Below, one piece after another: positions 8,103-16,558 of a DNA stretch of 43,605 nt (within the stretch, counting starts at the first letter, position 1; every line of letters begins with the position of its first letter). Below the pieces are notes generated by a model. It was not told the origin of the DNA. It saw only the letters and a program-made list of their open reading frames with translations, and did not search any database. The stretch is from Alphaproteobacteria bacterium (GTDB lineage: Bacteria; Pseudomonadota; Alphaproteobacteria; JAJFFI01). Both the position numbers and the translations under genes were made by a program. The DNA lies in contig JASJBI010000030.1 of the NCBI GenBank assembly GCA_030066595.1, forward strand, positions 1 to 43,605, read 5' to 3'.

Positions 8103-8447
8103 ATGTCGGGCAGCCTCGACTTCTTTTTCTACTACGGCAGCACCTATACCTACCTCACCGTGATGCGCATCGAGGGGGCCGCGGCGGCGGCCGGGGTGGA
8201 CGTGCGCTGGCGCCCCTTCAACGTGCGGCAGATCATGATCGAGATGGACAACATCCCCTTCCGCACCAAGCCGATCAAGGCCCGCTACATGTGGCGCGAC
8301 ATCGAGCGCCGCGCCCAACGCTACGGGATTCCCTTCGCCGGGGCGCCCGCCTATCCGGTCGATCCCGAGGGCCTGGCGAACCGAGTCGGCGTGGTCGCGG
8401 CGGACAGAGCGGGCCGGGGCGCCGCCTATGCTGCCGCGCCGGTTCTA
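8103..8447 (+). pseudogene. Truncated copy of the DsbA-like 2-hydroxychromene-2-carboxylate isomerase family gene
   Basis: The first 100 or so codons are a near copy of the intact gene at 9236-9832: by eye about 12 differences in 100 residues, with identical blocks such as FFFYYGSTYTYLTVMRI, VRWRPFNVR, MDNIPFRTKPIKARYMWRD and YPVDPEGLANRVGVVAA. After VGVVAA the reading frame leaves the homology. Weak nucleotide similarity in another frame (CCGCGCC-GGTTC) continues to about 8447, exactly where the antisense lipoprotein gene ends. The frame itself stays open to 9038, but only because it runs antisense through that gene. The lost part includes the C-terminal half of the thioredoxin fold, so the product should not be functional. 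It keeps an ATG and a purine-rich GGGGGGAC site. Confidence 0.8.
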
Positions 8448-8864
8448 GTTCACTTCCTTCATCTCGAGGAAGAGCATGAGCGGTCCGTTTCGCAGCTGGT
8501 ACTCGCGGATGATGGCGGTGAAAGTGACCGCCTGTCCCTGCTTGAACGTATCGATCCGCGAGGGCGGAATCTTGAATTGTGCCTCGGCCACGGGCGGCGT
8601 GCCCGCCGGATCGACGTCCACGAACAAGATGCCTTCTTCGATGTAGTCGTCGCCGTACTGGCGCCGCGACTCGACGACGGCGCCGCTCCACACGATCTTC
8701 TTGCCCTTTACTTCCTCGAAGGCGGCCTTGAAGGCCGCGGCGTCCCCTGCCGCAGCCTTTTGCAGCAGGTTCTCGACGGAGACGTCCGAGACCGGTTCCT
8801 CGCCACAGGCCGCCAACATGAAGGCCAGCCCGAGAACCGCGCTTCGTCCCAAAGACTTCGTCAT
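8445..8864 (-). CDS. Small OB-fold-like lipoprotein
   Basis: The product is 139 residues from the ATG at 8864, chosen because AGGAGGAG lies about 9 bases upstream and because the protein then opens with a lipoprotein signal, MTKSLGRSAVLGLAFMLAAC, with a good lipobox LAAC at residues 17-20. The mature part is predicted from its pattern to be mostly beta strands (KIVWSGAVVESRR, EGILFVDVD, AEAQFKIPPS, GQAVTFTAIIREY, GPLMLFLEMKEV), resembling the tRNA_anti-like OB-fold lipoproteins, whose function is unknown. It lies between the two copies of the DsbA-like gene and on the opposite strand; its stop codon touches the breakpoint of the truncated copy. A longer upstream reading to 9059 is open but has no signal peptide at its start and is unlikely. 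Confidence 0.75.
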   Translation of the reverse strand: MTKSLGRSAVLGLAFMLAACGEEPVSDVSVENLLQKAAAGDAAAFKAAFEEVKGKKIVWSGAVVESRRQYGDDYIEEGILFVDVDPAGTPPVAEAQFKIPPSRIDTFKQGQAVTFTAIIREYQLRNGPLMLFLEMKEVN

Positions 8865-9172
8865 GCTCGCAACTCCTCCTCTGTCAGCCCGCGGCCATCG
8901 CGGGCTCGCCGCCGACAACCGCGGCCGCGCCTGTTTCAACACCCGCGTTTTTTTGCGAGTCAGGTCCGCTGTGCCTCGGCTGGCGCAGTTCCAATACCGT
9001 ATTTCGGACGGCCCGAAAATGATTTCCCGCAGCCATAACCATCGCCGACCTGCCCCCACCGTCTCGGCCCGAGCGCCAACCGGCGCGGGCCGAGACGGGG
9101 ATGACAGGCCGGCAAGCCGGTCCGCCGGATCAACCGCGAGATCTGCGCAACGGCGGGGACTGCGCCGCGACG
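8865..9172. other. Gap between lipoprotein and intact DsbA-like gene, with a strong hairpin
   Basis: There is no gene here. The stretch holds the leftward lipoprotein promoter region, a long perfect-stem palindrome at 9059-9098 and a second small stem just after it (CCGGC-AA-GCCGG, about 9109-9120). Confidence 0.5.
9059..9098. repeat. Long palindrome, hairpin-forming
   Basis: The arms CCGTCTCGGCCC and GGGCCGAGACGG are perfectly complementary over 12 bp. Inside them, past a GA bulge, GCGCC and GGCGC pair around an AACC loop. There is no T-run on either side, so a mobile palindromic repeat of the REP/MITE kind is more likely than a simple terminator. Confidence 0.6.
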
Positions 9173-9201
9173 TTACTGCGCCGCGACCGTCCTGCTATCC
9201 T
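9173..9201 (+). promoter_or_regulatory. Candidate promoter of the intact DsbA-like gene
   Basis: TTACTG (9173-9178), 17 bases, then TATCCT (9196-9201). The surrounding bases align with the region before the truncated copy (CGT..TGCTAT.CTA), which argues that both promoters descend from one ancestor. Confidence 0.35.
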
Positions 9202-9235
9202 ACGCATGTGAACGGCCCTCAAGGGGGAGGGGAGG

Positions 9236-9832
9236 ATGGCGCACAGCCTGGATTTCTTCTTCTACTACGGCAGCACCTATACCTATCTCACGGTCATGCG
9301 CATCGCGGATGTCGCGGCCGCGGCCGGCGTCGACGTGCGCTGGCGCCCCTTCAACGTGCGCGAGATCATGATCGAGATGGACAACATCCCGTTCCGCACC
9401 AAGCCCATCAAGGCCCGCTACATGTGGCGCGACCTCGCGCGCCGCGCCGCCCGCTACGGGATTCCCTTCGTCGAGCCGCCCGCCTATCCGGTCGATCCCG
9501 AAGGCCTGGCCAACCGGGTCGGCGTGGTCGCGGCGGAGCAGGGCTGGTGCCCGGATTACACGCGGGCGAGCTACCGCGCCTGGTTCCTGGAGAACAAGCC
9601 CCTCGGCGAGCCTGAACATTTGGCCGAGATCCTCGTCGGCCTGGGCAAGGACCCCGAGGAAATCGTCAGTCTGGCGGATTCAGGGGGCGTTCGGGCCCGC
9701 TACGACGCCGAGACCGACGAAGCCCGCCGGCTGGGGATCTTCGGCTCGCCCACCTTCGTTGCCGGCGACGAGATCTTTTGGGGCGACGACCGGCTCGAAG
9801 ACGCCTTGGAGTGGGTCACCCGGCCGTCCTGA
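9236..9832 (+). CDS. DsbA-like 2-hydroxychromene-2-carboxylate isomerase family protein
   Basis: The 198-residue protein has the kappa-class glutathione transferase / DsbA thioredoxin fold used by 2-hydroxychromene-2-carboxylate isomerase (NahD). It shows LDFFFYYGSTYTYL at the N-terminus, the helical insertion with RPFNVREIMIEMDN and FRTKPIKARYMWRDLARRA, and the closing thioredoxin part GIFGSPTFVAGDEIFWGDDRLEDAL, in which cis-Pro in GSPTF and the WGDDR motif are family hallmarks. NahD acts in naphthalene breakdown with glutathione; many relatives have other, unknown substrates. The aromatic-acid operon 1 kb downstream is suggestive but not proof of a link. The ATG at 9236 follows GGGGGAGGGGAGG. 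A degraded second copy lies at 8103-8447. Confidence 0.85.
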   Translation: MAHSLDFFFYYGSTYTYLTVMRIADVAAAAGVDVRWRPFNVREIMIEMDNIPFRTKPIKARYMWRDLARRAARYGIPFVEPPAYPVDPEGLANRVGVVAAEQGWCPDYTRASYRAWFLENKPLGEPEHLAEILVGLGKDPEEIVSLADSGGVRARYDAETDEARRLGIFGSPTFVAGDEIFWGDDRLEDALEWVTRPS

Positions 9833-9974
9833 GGCTCGACCACCTTTCGCGCCTTCGCCGCACCGCGGCGCGTTCTGACGCGATTTGGCGCTGCATCCGC
9901 GCCAACTCGAACCATTTTCCTTTGTCCCGGGATCGGCGCGGCGGTAGCCTTGCCCTTGGGAAGAGGAGCGCGCG

Positions 9975-10793
9975 GTGAACGACGACTTCGCCCAGAACCT
10001 GCGTTCGCTGGTCGGCTACTACAAGTCGGTGGCCGAGGTGTGCCGGCGCATCGGCATCAACCGGTCACAGTTCAACAAGTATCTGAGCGGAACCAGCCGT
10101 CCCTCACGCCATGTGCTCCAGAAGATCTGCGACTTCTTCGGCGTCGAGGAGTTCGAGATCTATCTGCCGCACGCCCAGTTCGTGCCGATCATCAAGGTGC
10201 GGTCGCCGGGGTCGGACCAGGCAGGCGGCGGGCGGCCCTATGTGCGGTTCGTCGACGAGCTGTTGCGCCATTCGCGCCCGGAGTTGAGCCGCTATGCCGG
10301 CTACTACTTCGAGTACTACTACTCAATGGCCCACCCCGGACTGATCCTCCGGTCGCTGTTGCATCTCTCCTATGACAACGGGCTCGCCTCCTATGAACGG
10401 ATCGAGCATCTCGGCCGGGCCGAGCGGGGCGAACGGGCGGTGCGCTGCAAGTATCGCGGCCTGGCCTTCTATCTCAGCGACCGGATCTTCCTGGTCGACT
10501 ACGAGGCGCTGACCGGCAACGAGATGACCCAGACGATCCTGTTCCCGAGCTACAAGAACCGGGTGACGCGGCTCTCGGGCCTGAAGCTCGGCCTCTCGTC
10601 GGGCAGCCATCGGGAGCCGCTCTGCGCCCGCACCGTGCTCGACGCGCTGGGCGCGCGCATCAACCTGCGCATGGCGCTGCGCGGCTGCGGACTGTTCGAG
10701 GAGACGGCCTCGGCCATCGACGACGACATCCGCGACAGCATCGTCAACACCGTGGGCCCGGGCGCCTACCATTTCCTGGCCGCGCCGCAGTGA
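9975..10793 (+). CDS. XRE-family helix-turn-helix regulator with an unknown C-terminal domain
   Basis: Residues about 1-62 form a lambda-repressor-like DNA-binding domain: FAQNLRSLVGYYKSVAEVCRRIGINRSQFNKYLSGTSRPSRHVLQKICDFFGV follows the usual five-helix pattern. The remaining 210 residues have no domain I can name. The part from about residue 90 (SRYAGYYFEYYYSMAHPGLILRSLL) through the beta-rich GLAFYLSDRIFLVDYEAL may be a ligand-sensing module. The total length is 272. The start is a GTG at 9975 with AAGAGGAG eight bases upstream. It lies between the DsbA-like gene and the RidA gene, convergent with the latter, so it may sense or control the adjacent aromatic genes, but the operon has its own MarR. 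Confidence 0.82.
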   Translation: MNDDFAQNLRSLVGYYKSVAEVCRRIGINRSQFNKYLSGTSRPSRHVLQKICDFFGVEEFEIYLPHAQFVPIIKVRSPGSDQAGGGRPYVRFVDELLRHSRPELSRYAGYYFEYYYSMAHPGLILRSLLHLSYDNGLASYERIEHLGRAERGERAVRCKYRGLAFYLSDRIFLVDYEALTGNEMTQTILFPSYKNRVTRLSGLKLGLSSGSHREPLCARTVLDALGARINLRMALRGCGLFEETASAIDDDIRDSIVNTVGPGAYHFLAAPQ

Positions 10794-10808
10794 TCCTTTC
10801 TCGGTTGA

Positions 10809-10838
10809 GGGGGCAGCGTCGAGACTACGCCCGCCCCC
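10809..10838. terminator. Imperfect bidirectional hairpin between convergent genes
   Basis: GGGGGC-AG-CGT pairs with ACG-CC-CGCCCCC (imperfect) in the 68-base space between the convergent XRE and RidA genes. There is no clear T-tract, so the call rests on position and the GC-rich stem. Confidence 0.4.
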
Positions 10839-10861
10839 GCATCGGCTGAGCAAGCAGCGCA

Positions 10862-11260
10862 CTAATCGTTCGGCACCACCGCGGTCGCCTCGATCTCCAC
10901 CTTGGCCCGGTCCTCGACCAGCGCCACCACCTGGACCACGGCCATGGCCGGGAAGTGCTTGCCCATGGCCTCGCGGTAAAGCGGCCCGAGCCGTTTGAGG
11001 CTCGCGAGATACTCCGCCTTGTCCGTGACGTACCAGGTCAGCCGGGTGATGTGCCCCGGCTCGGCCCCGGCCTCGGCGAGGACGGCGGCGATGTTCTTGA
11101 GCGCCTGGCCGGTCTGTTCCGCGAAATCGTCGGTCTCGAACGCTTCGGTGGCCGGGTTCCAGCCGATCTGACCGGCGACGAAGACCATGCGTCCCTCCGC
11201 CGCCATGCCGTTGGCGAACCCCTTGGGCCGAGCCCAGCCGTCCGGTTGCAATGTCTGCAT
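10862..11260 (-). CDS. RidA-family enamine/imine deaminase
   Basis: From ATG 11260 (GGGAG eight bases upstream) the protein is 132 residues, the normal size of the RidA/YjgF/YER057c family. Family features are GRMVFVAGQIGWNP, the TGQALKNIAAVLAEAGAEPGHI helix, LTWYVTD, and the C-terminal VVALVEDRAKVEIEATAVV, in which the arginine at the carboxylate-binding position (VEDRAKVEIEA) is the usual RidA arginine. RidA proteins hydrolyse reactive enamines and imines such as 2-aminoacrylate. The gene is divergent from the aminobenzoate operon and shares its control region. The ring-reduced product of 2-aminobenzoyl-CoA carries an enamine nitrogen, so a role in removing that amino group as ammonia is an attractive inference; it is not demonstrated. 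Confidence 0.88.
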   Translation of the reverse strand: MQTLQPDGWARPKGFANGMAAEGRMVFVAGQIGWNPATEAFETDDFAEQTGQALKNIAAVLAEAGAEPGHITRLTWYVTDKAEYLASLKRLGPLYREAMGKHFPAMAVVQVVALVEDRAKVEIEATAVVPND

Positions 11261-11348
11261 TTGTGGCTCCCTTCGATGATCACCTAAGAAAATCAATGCG
11301 TTGTGCCGCAGTCTCTGACGCGATTGAGATCTCCGGGCGATTTCCCTC

Positions 11349-11378
11349 TTGAAATTTTAGCCCTGGATATTTTAAACT
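11349..11378 (+). promoter_or_regulatory. Candidate promoter of the aminobenzoate operon
   Basis: TTGAAA (11349-11354), an 18-base spacer and TAAACT (11373-11378, 4 of 6) precede the SDR gene. The second half lies inside the palindrome at 11366-11387, so a protein bound there would block RNA polymerase. Confidence 0.4.
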
Positions 11379-11382
11379 TAAA
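11354..11382 (-). promoter_or_regulatory. Candidate promoter of the RidA-family gene
   Basis: On the minus strand TTTAAG (11377-11382), a 17-base spacer and TAAAAT (11354-11359, 5 of 6 consensus) lie 95 bases before the RidA start. Its upstream half also lies in the palindrome, so both divergent promoters would be controlled together. Confidence 0.4.
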
Positions 11383-11387
11383 ATATC
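11366..11387. promoter_or_regulatory. Perfect 10+2+10 palindrome, likely MarR operator
   Basis: GATATTTTAA, AC, TTAAAATATC: two perfectly complementary 10-base arms with a 2-base centre, in an A+T-rich island within a very GC-rich region. Size and symmetry suit the dimeric winged-helix regulators of the MarR family, and one is encoded second in the operon (12261-12776). It overlaps proposed core promoter elements on both strands. Confidence 0.65.
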
Positions 11388-11412
11388 TTTCCGGAAGGGC
11401 GCAAGCCCGAAC

Positions 11413-12261
11413 TTGAGCCGGGACGCACGGGTGACGAACGAAGCGGCAGCACAGGGCGCGATACGGGTGGGGCCGGCCGGCGGTCCGGCCTTCACCGGTC
11501 TGCATGCGGTGGTGACCGGCGGCGGCCGCGGCATCGGCGCCGCCATCGCCGAGGCGCTGGCCGGCCAGGGCGCCAAGGTGACGCTGATGGGCCGCAATCT
11601 GGACGCGCTCGAGGCGCGCCGGGCGGCCCTGGTCGGTGCCCATGGCGGCGAGGCCTTCGCGGCCGGCGTCGACGTGACCGACGCAGCTTCGGTGGAGGCG
11701 GCATTCGCCGCGGCCGCGGACGCGCTGGGCGCGCCGGCGATCCTGGTCAACAACGCCGGCGGTACCGAAAGCGCGCCCTTCAAGCGCACCGACCCCGCCC
11801 TCTGGGCGCGCACCCTGGACCTGAACCTCACGGGCACCTTTCTGGCCACCCGCCAGGTCGTGCCGGCCATGGTCGAGGCGGGCTACGGGCGCGTCGTCAA
11901 CATCGCGTCCACCGCGGGGCTCAAGGGCTTTCGCTACGTGTCCGCCTATTGCGCGGCCAAGCACGGGGTGATCGGCCTGACCCGCTCGCTGGCCTTGGAG
12001 CTGGCCAAGACAGGGGTCACCGTGAACGCCGTCTGCCCGGGCTACACGGAGACGGACCTGGTCGCCGCCTCGGTCAAGAACATCGTAGAGAAGACCGGCT
12101 GCACGCCCGACGAGGCCAAGGCGCAGCTTGCCAGCGGCAATCCCCAGGGCCGCCTGATTCAGCCCGAAGAGGTCGCCGACGCGGTGGTCTGGCTCTGCCG
12201 GCGGGAATCCGCCTCCGTGACCGGGCAGGCGATCGCGGTGGCCGGCGGCGAGGTGATGTGA
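11413..12261 (+). CDS. SDR-family 3-hydroxyacyl-CoA dehydrogenase-like oxidoreductase
   Basis: This is a classical short-chain dehydrogenase. The nucleotide-binding motif is TGGGRGIG (about residues 35-42), then the NNAGG strand motif, and the catalytic Ser, Tyr and Lys in [11 protein letters not shown] and SAYCAAK. The end [14 protein letters not shown] is typical of the family. By context it would oxidise a 3-hydroxyacyl-CoA intermediate formed from the hydrated ring-reduced CoA ester, using NAD(P)+ in the cytoplasm. It is the first gene of the operon; its stop overlaps the MarR start by one base (TGATG). The start is uncertain: TTG 11413 gives 282 residues, while GTG 11431 or GTG 11467 would give 276 or 264. 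The N-terminal extension before the Rossmann strand is poorly conserved-looking. Confidence 0.88.
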   Translation: MSRDARVTNEAAAQGAIRVGPAGGPAFTGLHAVVTGGGRGIGAAIAEALAGQGAKVTLMGRNLDALEARRAALVGAHGGEAFAAGVDVTDAASVEAAFAAAADALGAPAILVNNAGGTESAPFKRTDPALWARTLDLNLTGTFLATRQVVPAMVEAGYGRVVNIASTAGLKGFRYVSAYCAAKHGVIGLTRSLALELAKTGVTVNAVCPGYTETDLVAASVKNIVEKTGCTPDEAKAQLASGNPQGRLIQPEEVADAVVWLCRRESASVTGQAIAVAGGEVM

Positions 12262-12776
12262 TGGACGAGGTGGATCTCACCGACCGCGCCGAGGTCCAGG
12301 GCGACTTCGAGACCGGGCTCAACGCCGACGATCAGCTCGAGTTGCGCGTCTGGCTGCGGCTGCTGACCTGCGCCAACCTGATCGAACGCAACGTGCGCCA
12401 GAACCTCCGCGAGACCTTCGACACCACGCTGCCGCGCTTCGATCTGATGGCCCAGCTCGACCGCGCGCCGGACGGCCTCACCATGGGCGCCTTGTCGCGC
12501 CGGATGATGGTGACCAACGGCAACGTCACCGGTCTGATCGACCGGCTGGTGACGGAGGGGCTGGTCGAGCGCCGGCCGGCGCCGGGCGACCGGCGGGCGC
12601 AGGTCGTGCGGCTGACCCGGGCGGGCAAGCGCGCCTTCGACGGCATGACGCCCGCCCATGCGGACTGGATCAACGAGATGTTCAAGGGGCTCGGCCGCCA
12701 GGACATGACCGCGCTGTTGCGGCTGTTGGCCAAGCTCAAACAATCGCTTGCGGAACGAGAGGGACAAGAAAAATGA
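12261..12776 (+). CDS. MarR-family transcriptional regulator
   Basis: The 171-residue protein has the MarR winged helix-turn-helix: [66 protein letters not shown], with the wing in [12 protein letters not shown]. Helices before and after form the dimer and the usual ligand pocket. MarR proteins in aromatic-acid operons often bind the CoA thioester of the substrate and then leave the DNA. The obvious target is the palindrome at 11366-11387. The gene is translationally coupled on both sides: its ATG overlaps the SDR stop, and its own stop overlaps the start of the crotonase gene (ATGA). Placing the regulator inside the operon gives self-control. Confidence 0.9.
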   Translation: MDEVDLTDRAEVQGDFETGLNADDQLELRVWLRLLTCANLIERNVRQNLRETFDTTLPRFDLMAQLDRAPDGLTMGALSRRMMVTNGNVTGLIDRLVTEGLVERRPAPGDRRAQVVRLTRAGKRAFDGMTPAHADWINEMFKGLGRQDMTALLRLLAKLKQSLAEREGQEK

Positions 12777-13594
12777 CCAGCGAATGGCGTGGGGCCGACT
12801 ACGAGGCCCAGCATTTCCTATGGCGGGTCGAGGGCAAGGTGGCGACGCTCACCCTGAACCGGCCCGAGCGCAAGAACCCGATTACCTTCGAGAGCTATGC
12901 GGAGATGCGGGACACCTTCCGCAAGCTCGTCTACGCCACAGACGTCAAGGCGGTCGTGGTGACCGGCGCCGGCGAGAACTTCTGTTCGGGCGGTGACGTC
13001 CATGACATCATCGGCCCCCTGGTCGAGATGGACATGCCGGAGCTCTTGAAGTTCACCCGCATGACCGGCGACTTGGTCAAGGCGATGCGCGACTGCCCGC
13101 AGCCGATCATCACCGCGATCGACGGGGTCTGCGCCGGCGCCGGCGCCTGCATCGCCATGGCGTCCGACATGCGCCTCGGGACCGAGCGGTCCAAGGTCGC
13201 CTTCCTGTTCACCCGCGTTGGCCTGGCCGGCTGCGACATGGGCGCCTGCGCCATGCTGCCGCGGATCATCGGCCAGGGCAGGGCGGCCGAGCTGCTCTAC
13301 ACCGGGCGCGCCATGGACGGCGCCGAGGCCGAGCGCTGGGGCTTCTACAACCGCCTCGTCGCGCCGGAGGCACTGGCGGAGGAGGCGCAGACGCTCGCCA
13401 AGCGGCTCGCCGACGGTCCCACTTTCGCCCATGGCATGACCAAGATGATGATGACGCGGGAATGGGACATGAACCTCGACGAGTTCATCGAGGCCGAAGC
13501 CCAGGCTCAGGCGGTTTGCATGCAGACCCATGACTTCGCCCGTGCCTACCAGGCCTTCGTCAAGAAGGAAAAGCCCGTGTTCCAGGGGGACTGA
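12773..13594 (+). CDS. Enoyl-CoA hydratase/isomerase (crotonase) family protein
   Basis: The 273-residue protein is a crotonase: [35 protein letters not shown] (oxyanion-hole loop), and [22 protein letters not shown]. The oxyanion glycines are present. However, by my alignment from memory with rat enoyl-CoA hydratase, the two catalytic glutamates appear as Cys126 and Arg148, while Asp155 in CDMGA falls near the Asp used by dienoyl-CoA isomerases. So it may be an isomerase or a ring-cleaving hydrolase rather than a plain hydratase. In the pathway it would act on the unsaturated alicyclic CoA ester made after ring reduction. It overlaps the MarR stop by 4 bases and is followed by a 271-base repeat-bearing gap. 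Confidence 0.88.
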   Translation: MTSEWRGADYEAQHFLWRVEGKVATLTLNRPERKNPITFESYAEMRDTFRKLVYATDVKAVVVTGAGENFCSGGDVHDIIGPLVEMDMPELLKFTRMTGDLVKAMRDCPQPIITAIDGVCAGAGACIAMASDMRLGTERSKVAFLFTRVGLAGCDMGACAMLPRIIGQGRAAELLYTGRAMDGAEAERWGFYNRLVAPEALAEEAQTLAKRLADGPTFAHGMTKMMMTREWDMNLDEFIEAEAQAQAVCMQTHDFARAYQAFVKKEKPVFQGD

Positions 13595-13648
13595 TGGCAA
13601 CGGATTGGACAAGCGGCGCTGCGGCGGAGGCACTCACCCCCTCCCCGA

Positions 13649-13671
13649 CCCTCCCCCATCGAGGGGGAGGG
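13649..13671. repeat. Palindromic intergenic repeat (CCCTCCCCC type)
   Basis: CCCTCCCCC, loop ATCGA, GGGGGAGGG: a perfect 9-bp stem. It is preceded by CACCCCCTCCCCGA, the flank seen with this repeat class between genes of many alphaproteobacteria (from memory). It lies within the aminobenzoate operon, between the crotonase and acyl-CoA dehydrogenase genes. Confidence 0.7.
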
Positions 13672-13751
13672 AGTCGTGATCGCGCGGCCCGCAACAGGGT
13701 AACCCTCCCATTTGGTTTGGGAGGCCATGAGATCTGGGCGAGTCGGACCAC

Positions 13752-13789
13752 CCACCCCCTCCCCCCTGGTGGGGGAGGGCAGGGGTGGG
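13752..13789. repeat. Second palindromic intergenic repeat of the same type
   Basis: CCACCCCCTCCCCC and a near-complementary GGGGGAGGGCAGGGGTGG flank a short CTGGT loop, with a few unpaired bases. It lies about 80 bases after the first, in opposite sense of flanks, so the pair may be the two ends of one repeat unit. Confidence 0.65.
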
Positions 13790-13865
13790 GGGGACGATTT
13801 TGGCCGCCGGGCGATGGGCAGGGCCGCCTGAAAGATCTACCTGCCTCTCCCGGAGGGAGCGCCTG

Positions 13866-15044
13866 ATGGCCGACACGACATTCCTCGACTGGCCGTTCTT
13901 CGACGACGGGCATCGCCAGCTCGCCGCCGAGCTGGACGCCTGGACAGAGGCCGAGATCGCGCCGCGCGAGCATGAGGAAGACGACATCGACACGCTCTCG
14001 CGCAATTTCGTCGAGCTGTTGGGCCGCGGCGGCTGGCTCGAATATAGCGTCCCCGCCAAACATGGCGGCCGCTTCGACACGCTCGACGTGCGCAGCCTCT
14101 GTTTGATCCGGGAGACGCTCGCCCGGCGCTCCGGGTTGGCGGACTTCGCCTTCGCCATGCAGGGGCTCGGCAGCGCCTCGATCTCGCTGTTCGGCAGCGA
14201 AGATTTGCAGGCCAAGTACCTGCGCCAGGTGGGCAACGGCGGGCGCATCGCGGCCTTCGCCCTGTCCGAGCCCGAAGCCGGCTCGGACGTCGCCGCCATG
14301 CGGACCACCGCCACCCTGGACGGCAACCACTATGTGCTGAACGGCAGCAAGACCTGGATCTCGAACGCGGGCCTCGCCCATCAGTACGTTGTCTTCGCCC
14401 GCACCGGCGAGGCGCCGGGGGCGAAGGGGCTGTCGGCTTTCGTGGTCGACGCGGACACGCCCGGCTGTTCGGTCTCGGAACGCATCCACGTGATCGCGCC
14501 GCACCCTTTGGGCACGCTCAGCTTCGAGGACTGCCGGGTGCCGGCGACCCAGATGCTGGGCAGCCCGGGCGAGGGCTTCAAGGTCGCCATGGCGACCCTC
14601 GACATCTTCCGCTCTACCGTCGGCGCCGCGGCGCTGGGCTTCGCCCGGCGGGCGCTCGACGAGGCGCTCTTGCGGGCCAAGGCGCGCGAGGCCTTCGGCC
14701 AGAAGCTCGCCGACATGCAGCTCATCCAGGGCAAGCTCGGCGAGATGGCGCTGAAGGTCGACGCGGCGGCGCTCCTGATCTATCGGGCCGCCTGGACCAA
14801 GGACGTGCTGGGCCAGCGGGTCACCCGCGAAGCCTCGATGGCCAAGCTCTACGCCACCGAGGCGGCGCAGGAGGTGATCGACCAGGCAGTGCAGATTTTT
14901 GGCGGCCTGGGCGTGGTCTCGGGTCAGCCGGTCGAGCGCCTCTACCGGGAGATCCGTGCGCTGCGGATCTACGAAGGGACCAGCGAGATCCAGAAACTGG
15001 TGATCGCCAGCCAGGCGCTCGCCGCAGCGGGGGAGGGCGTGTAG
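13866..15044 (+). CDS. Acyl-CoA dehydrogenase
   Basis: The FAD flavoprotein is 392 residues from ATG 13866 (GGAGGGAG upstream), a normal length. It shows the three-domain fold: an N-terminal helical part, the middle FAD/substrate signature [21 protein letters not shown] with [10 protein letters not shown], and the C-terminal helical part. The catalytic base is the Glu in IYEGTSEIQ (about residue 370). By context it would introduce a double bond into the alicyclic CoA ester produced from 2-aminobenzoyl-CoA, passing electrons to an electron transfer flavoprotein not encoded in this window. The next gene starts 2 bases after its stop. The preceding gap holds two palindromic repeats, which may set its expression apart from the first three genes. 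Confidence 0.92.
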   Translation: MADTTFLDWPFFDDGHRQLAAELDAWTEAEIAPREHEEDDIDTLSRNFVELLGRGGWLEYSVPAKHGGRFDTLDVRSLCLIRETLARRSGLADFAFAMQGLGSASISLFGSEDLQAKYLRQVGNGGRIAAFALSEPEAGSDVAAMRTTATLDGNHYVLNGSKTWISNAGLAHQYVVFARTGEAPGAKGLSAFVVDADTPGCSVSERIHVIAPHPLGTLSFEDCRVPATQMLGSPGEGFKVAMATLDIFRSTVGAAALGFARRALDEALLRAKAREAFGQKLADMQLIQGKLGEMALKVDAAALLIYRAAWTKDVLGQRVTREASMAKLYATEAAQEVIDQAVQIFGGLGVVSGQPVERLYREIRALRIYEGTSEIQKLVIASQALAAAGEGV

Positions 15045-15046
15045 AT

Positions 15047-16550
<1,504 letters not shown>

Positions 16551-16558
<8 letters not shown>

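Noticed and set aside
8448..9038. Continuation of the truncated DsbA-like frame to 311 codons
   Set aside because: The downstream 200 codons are antisense to a lipoprotein gene with its own signal peptide and ribosome site, and share nothing with the DsbA-like family.
8103..10793. Possible mobile island from 8.1 to 10.8 kb
   Set aside because: There is a duplication and a palindrome, but no integrase, transposase, tRNA or target-site duplication that I can see.
12773..13594. Naming the crotonase a BadI- or BoxC-type ring-opening enzyme
   Set aside because: The active-site pattern is unusual, but I cannot align it securely to ring-cleaving members without a search, so only the family is called.
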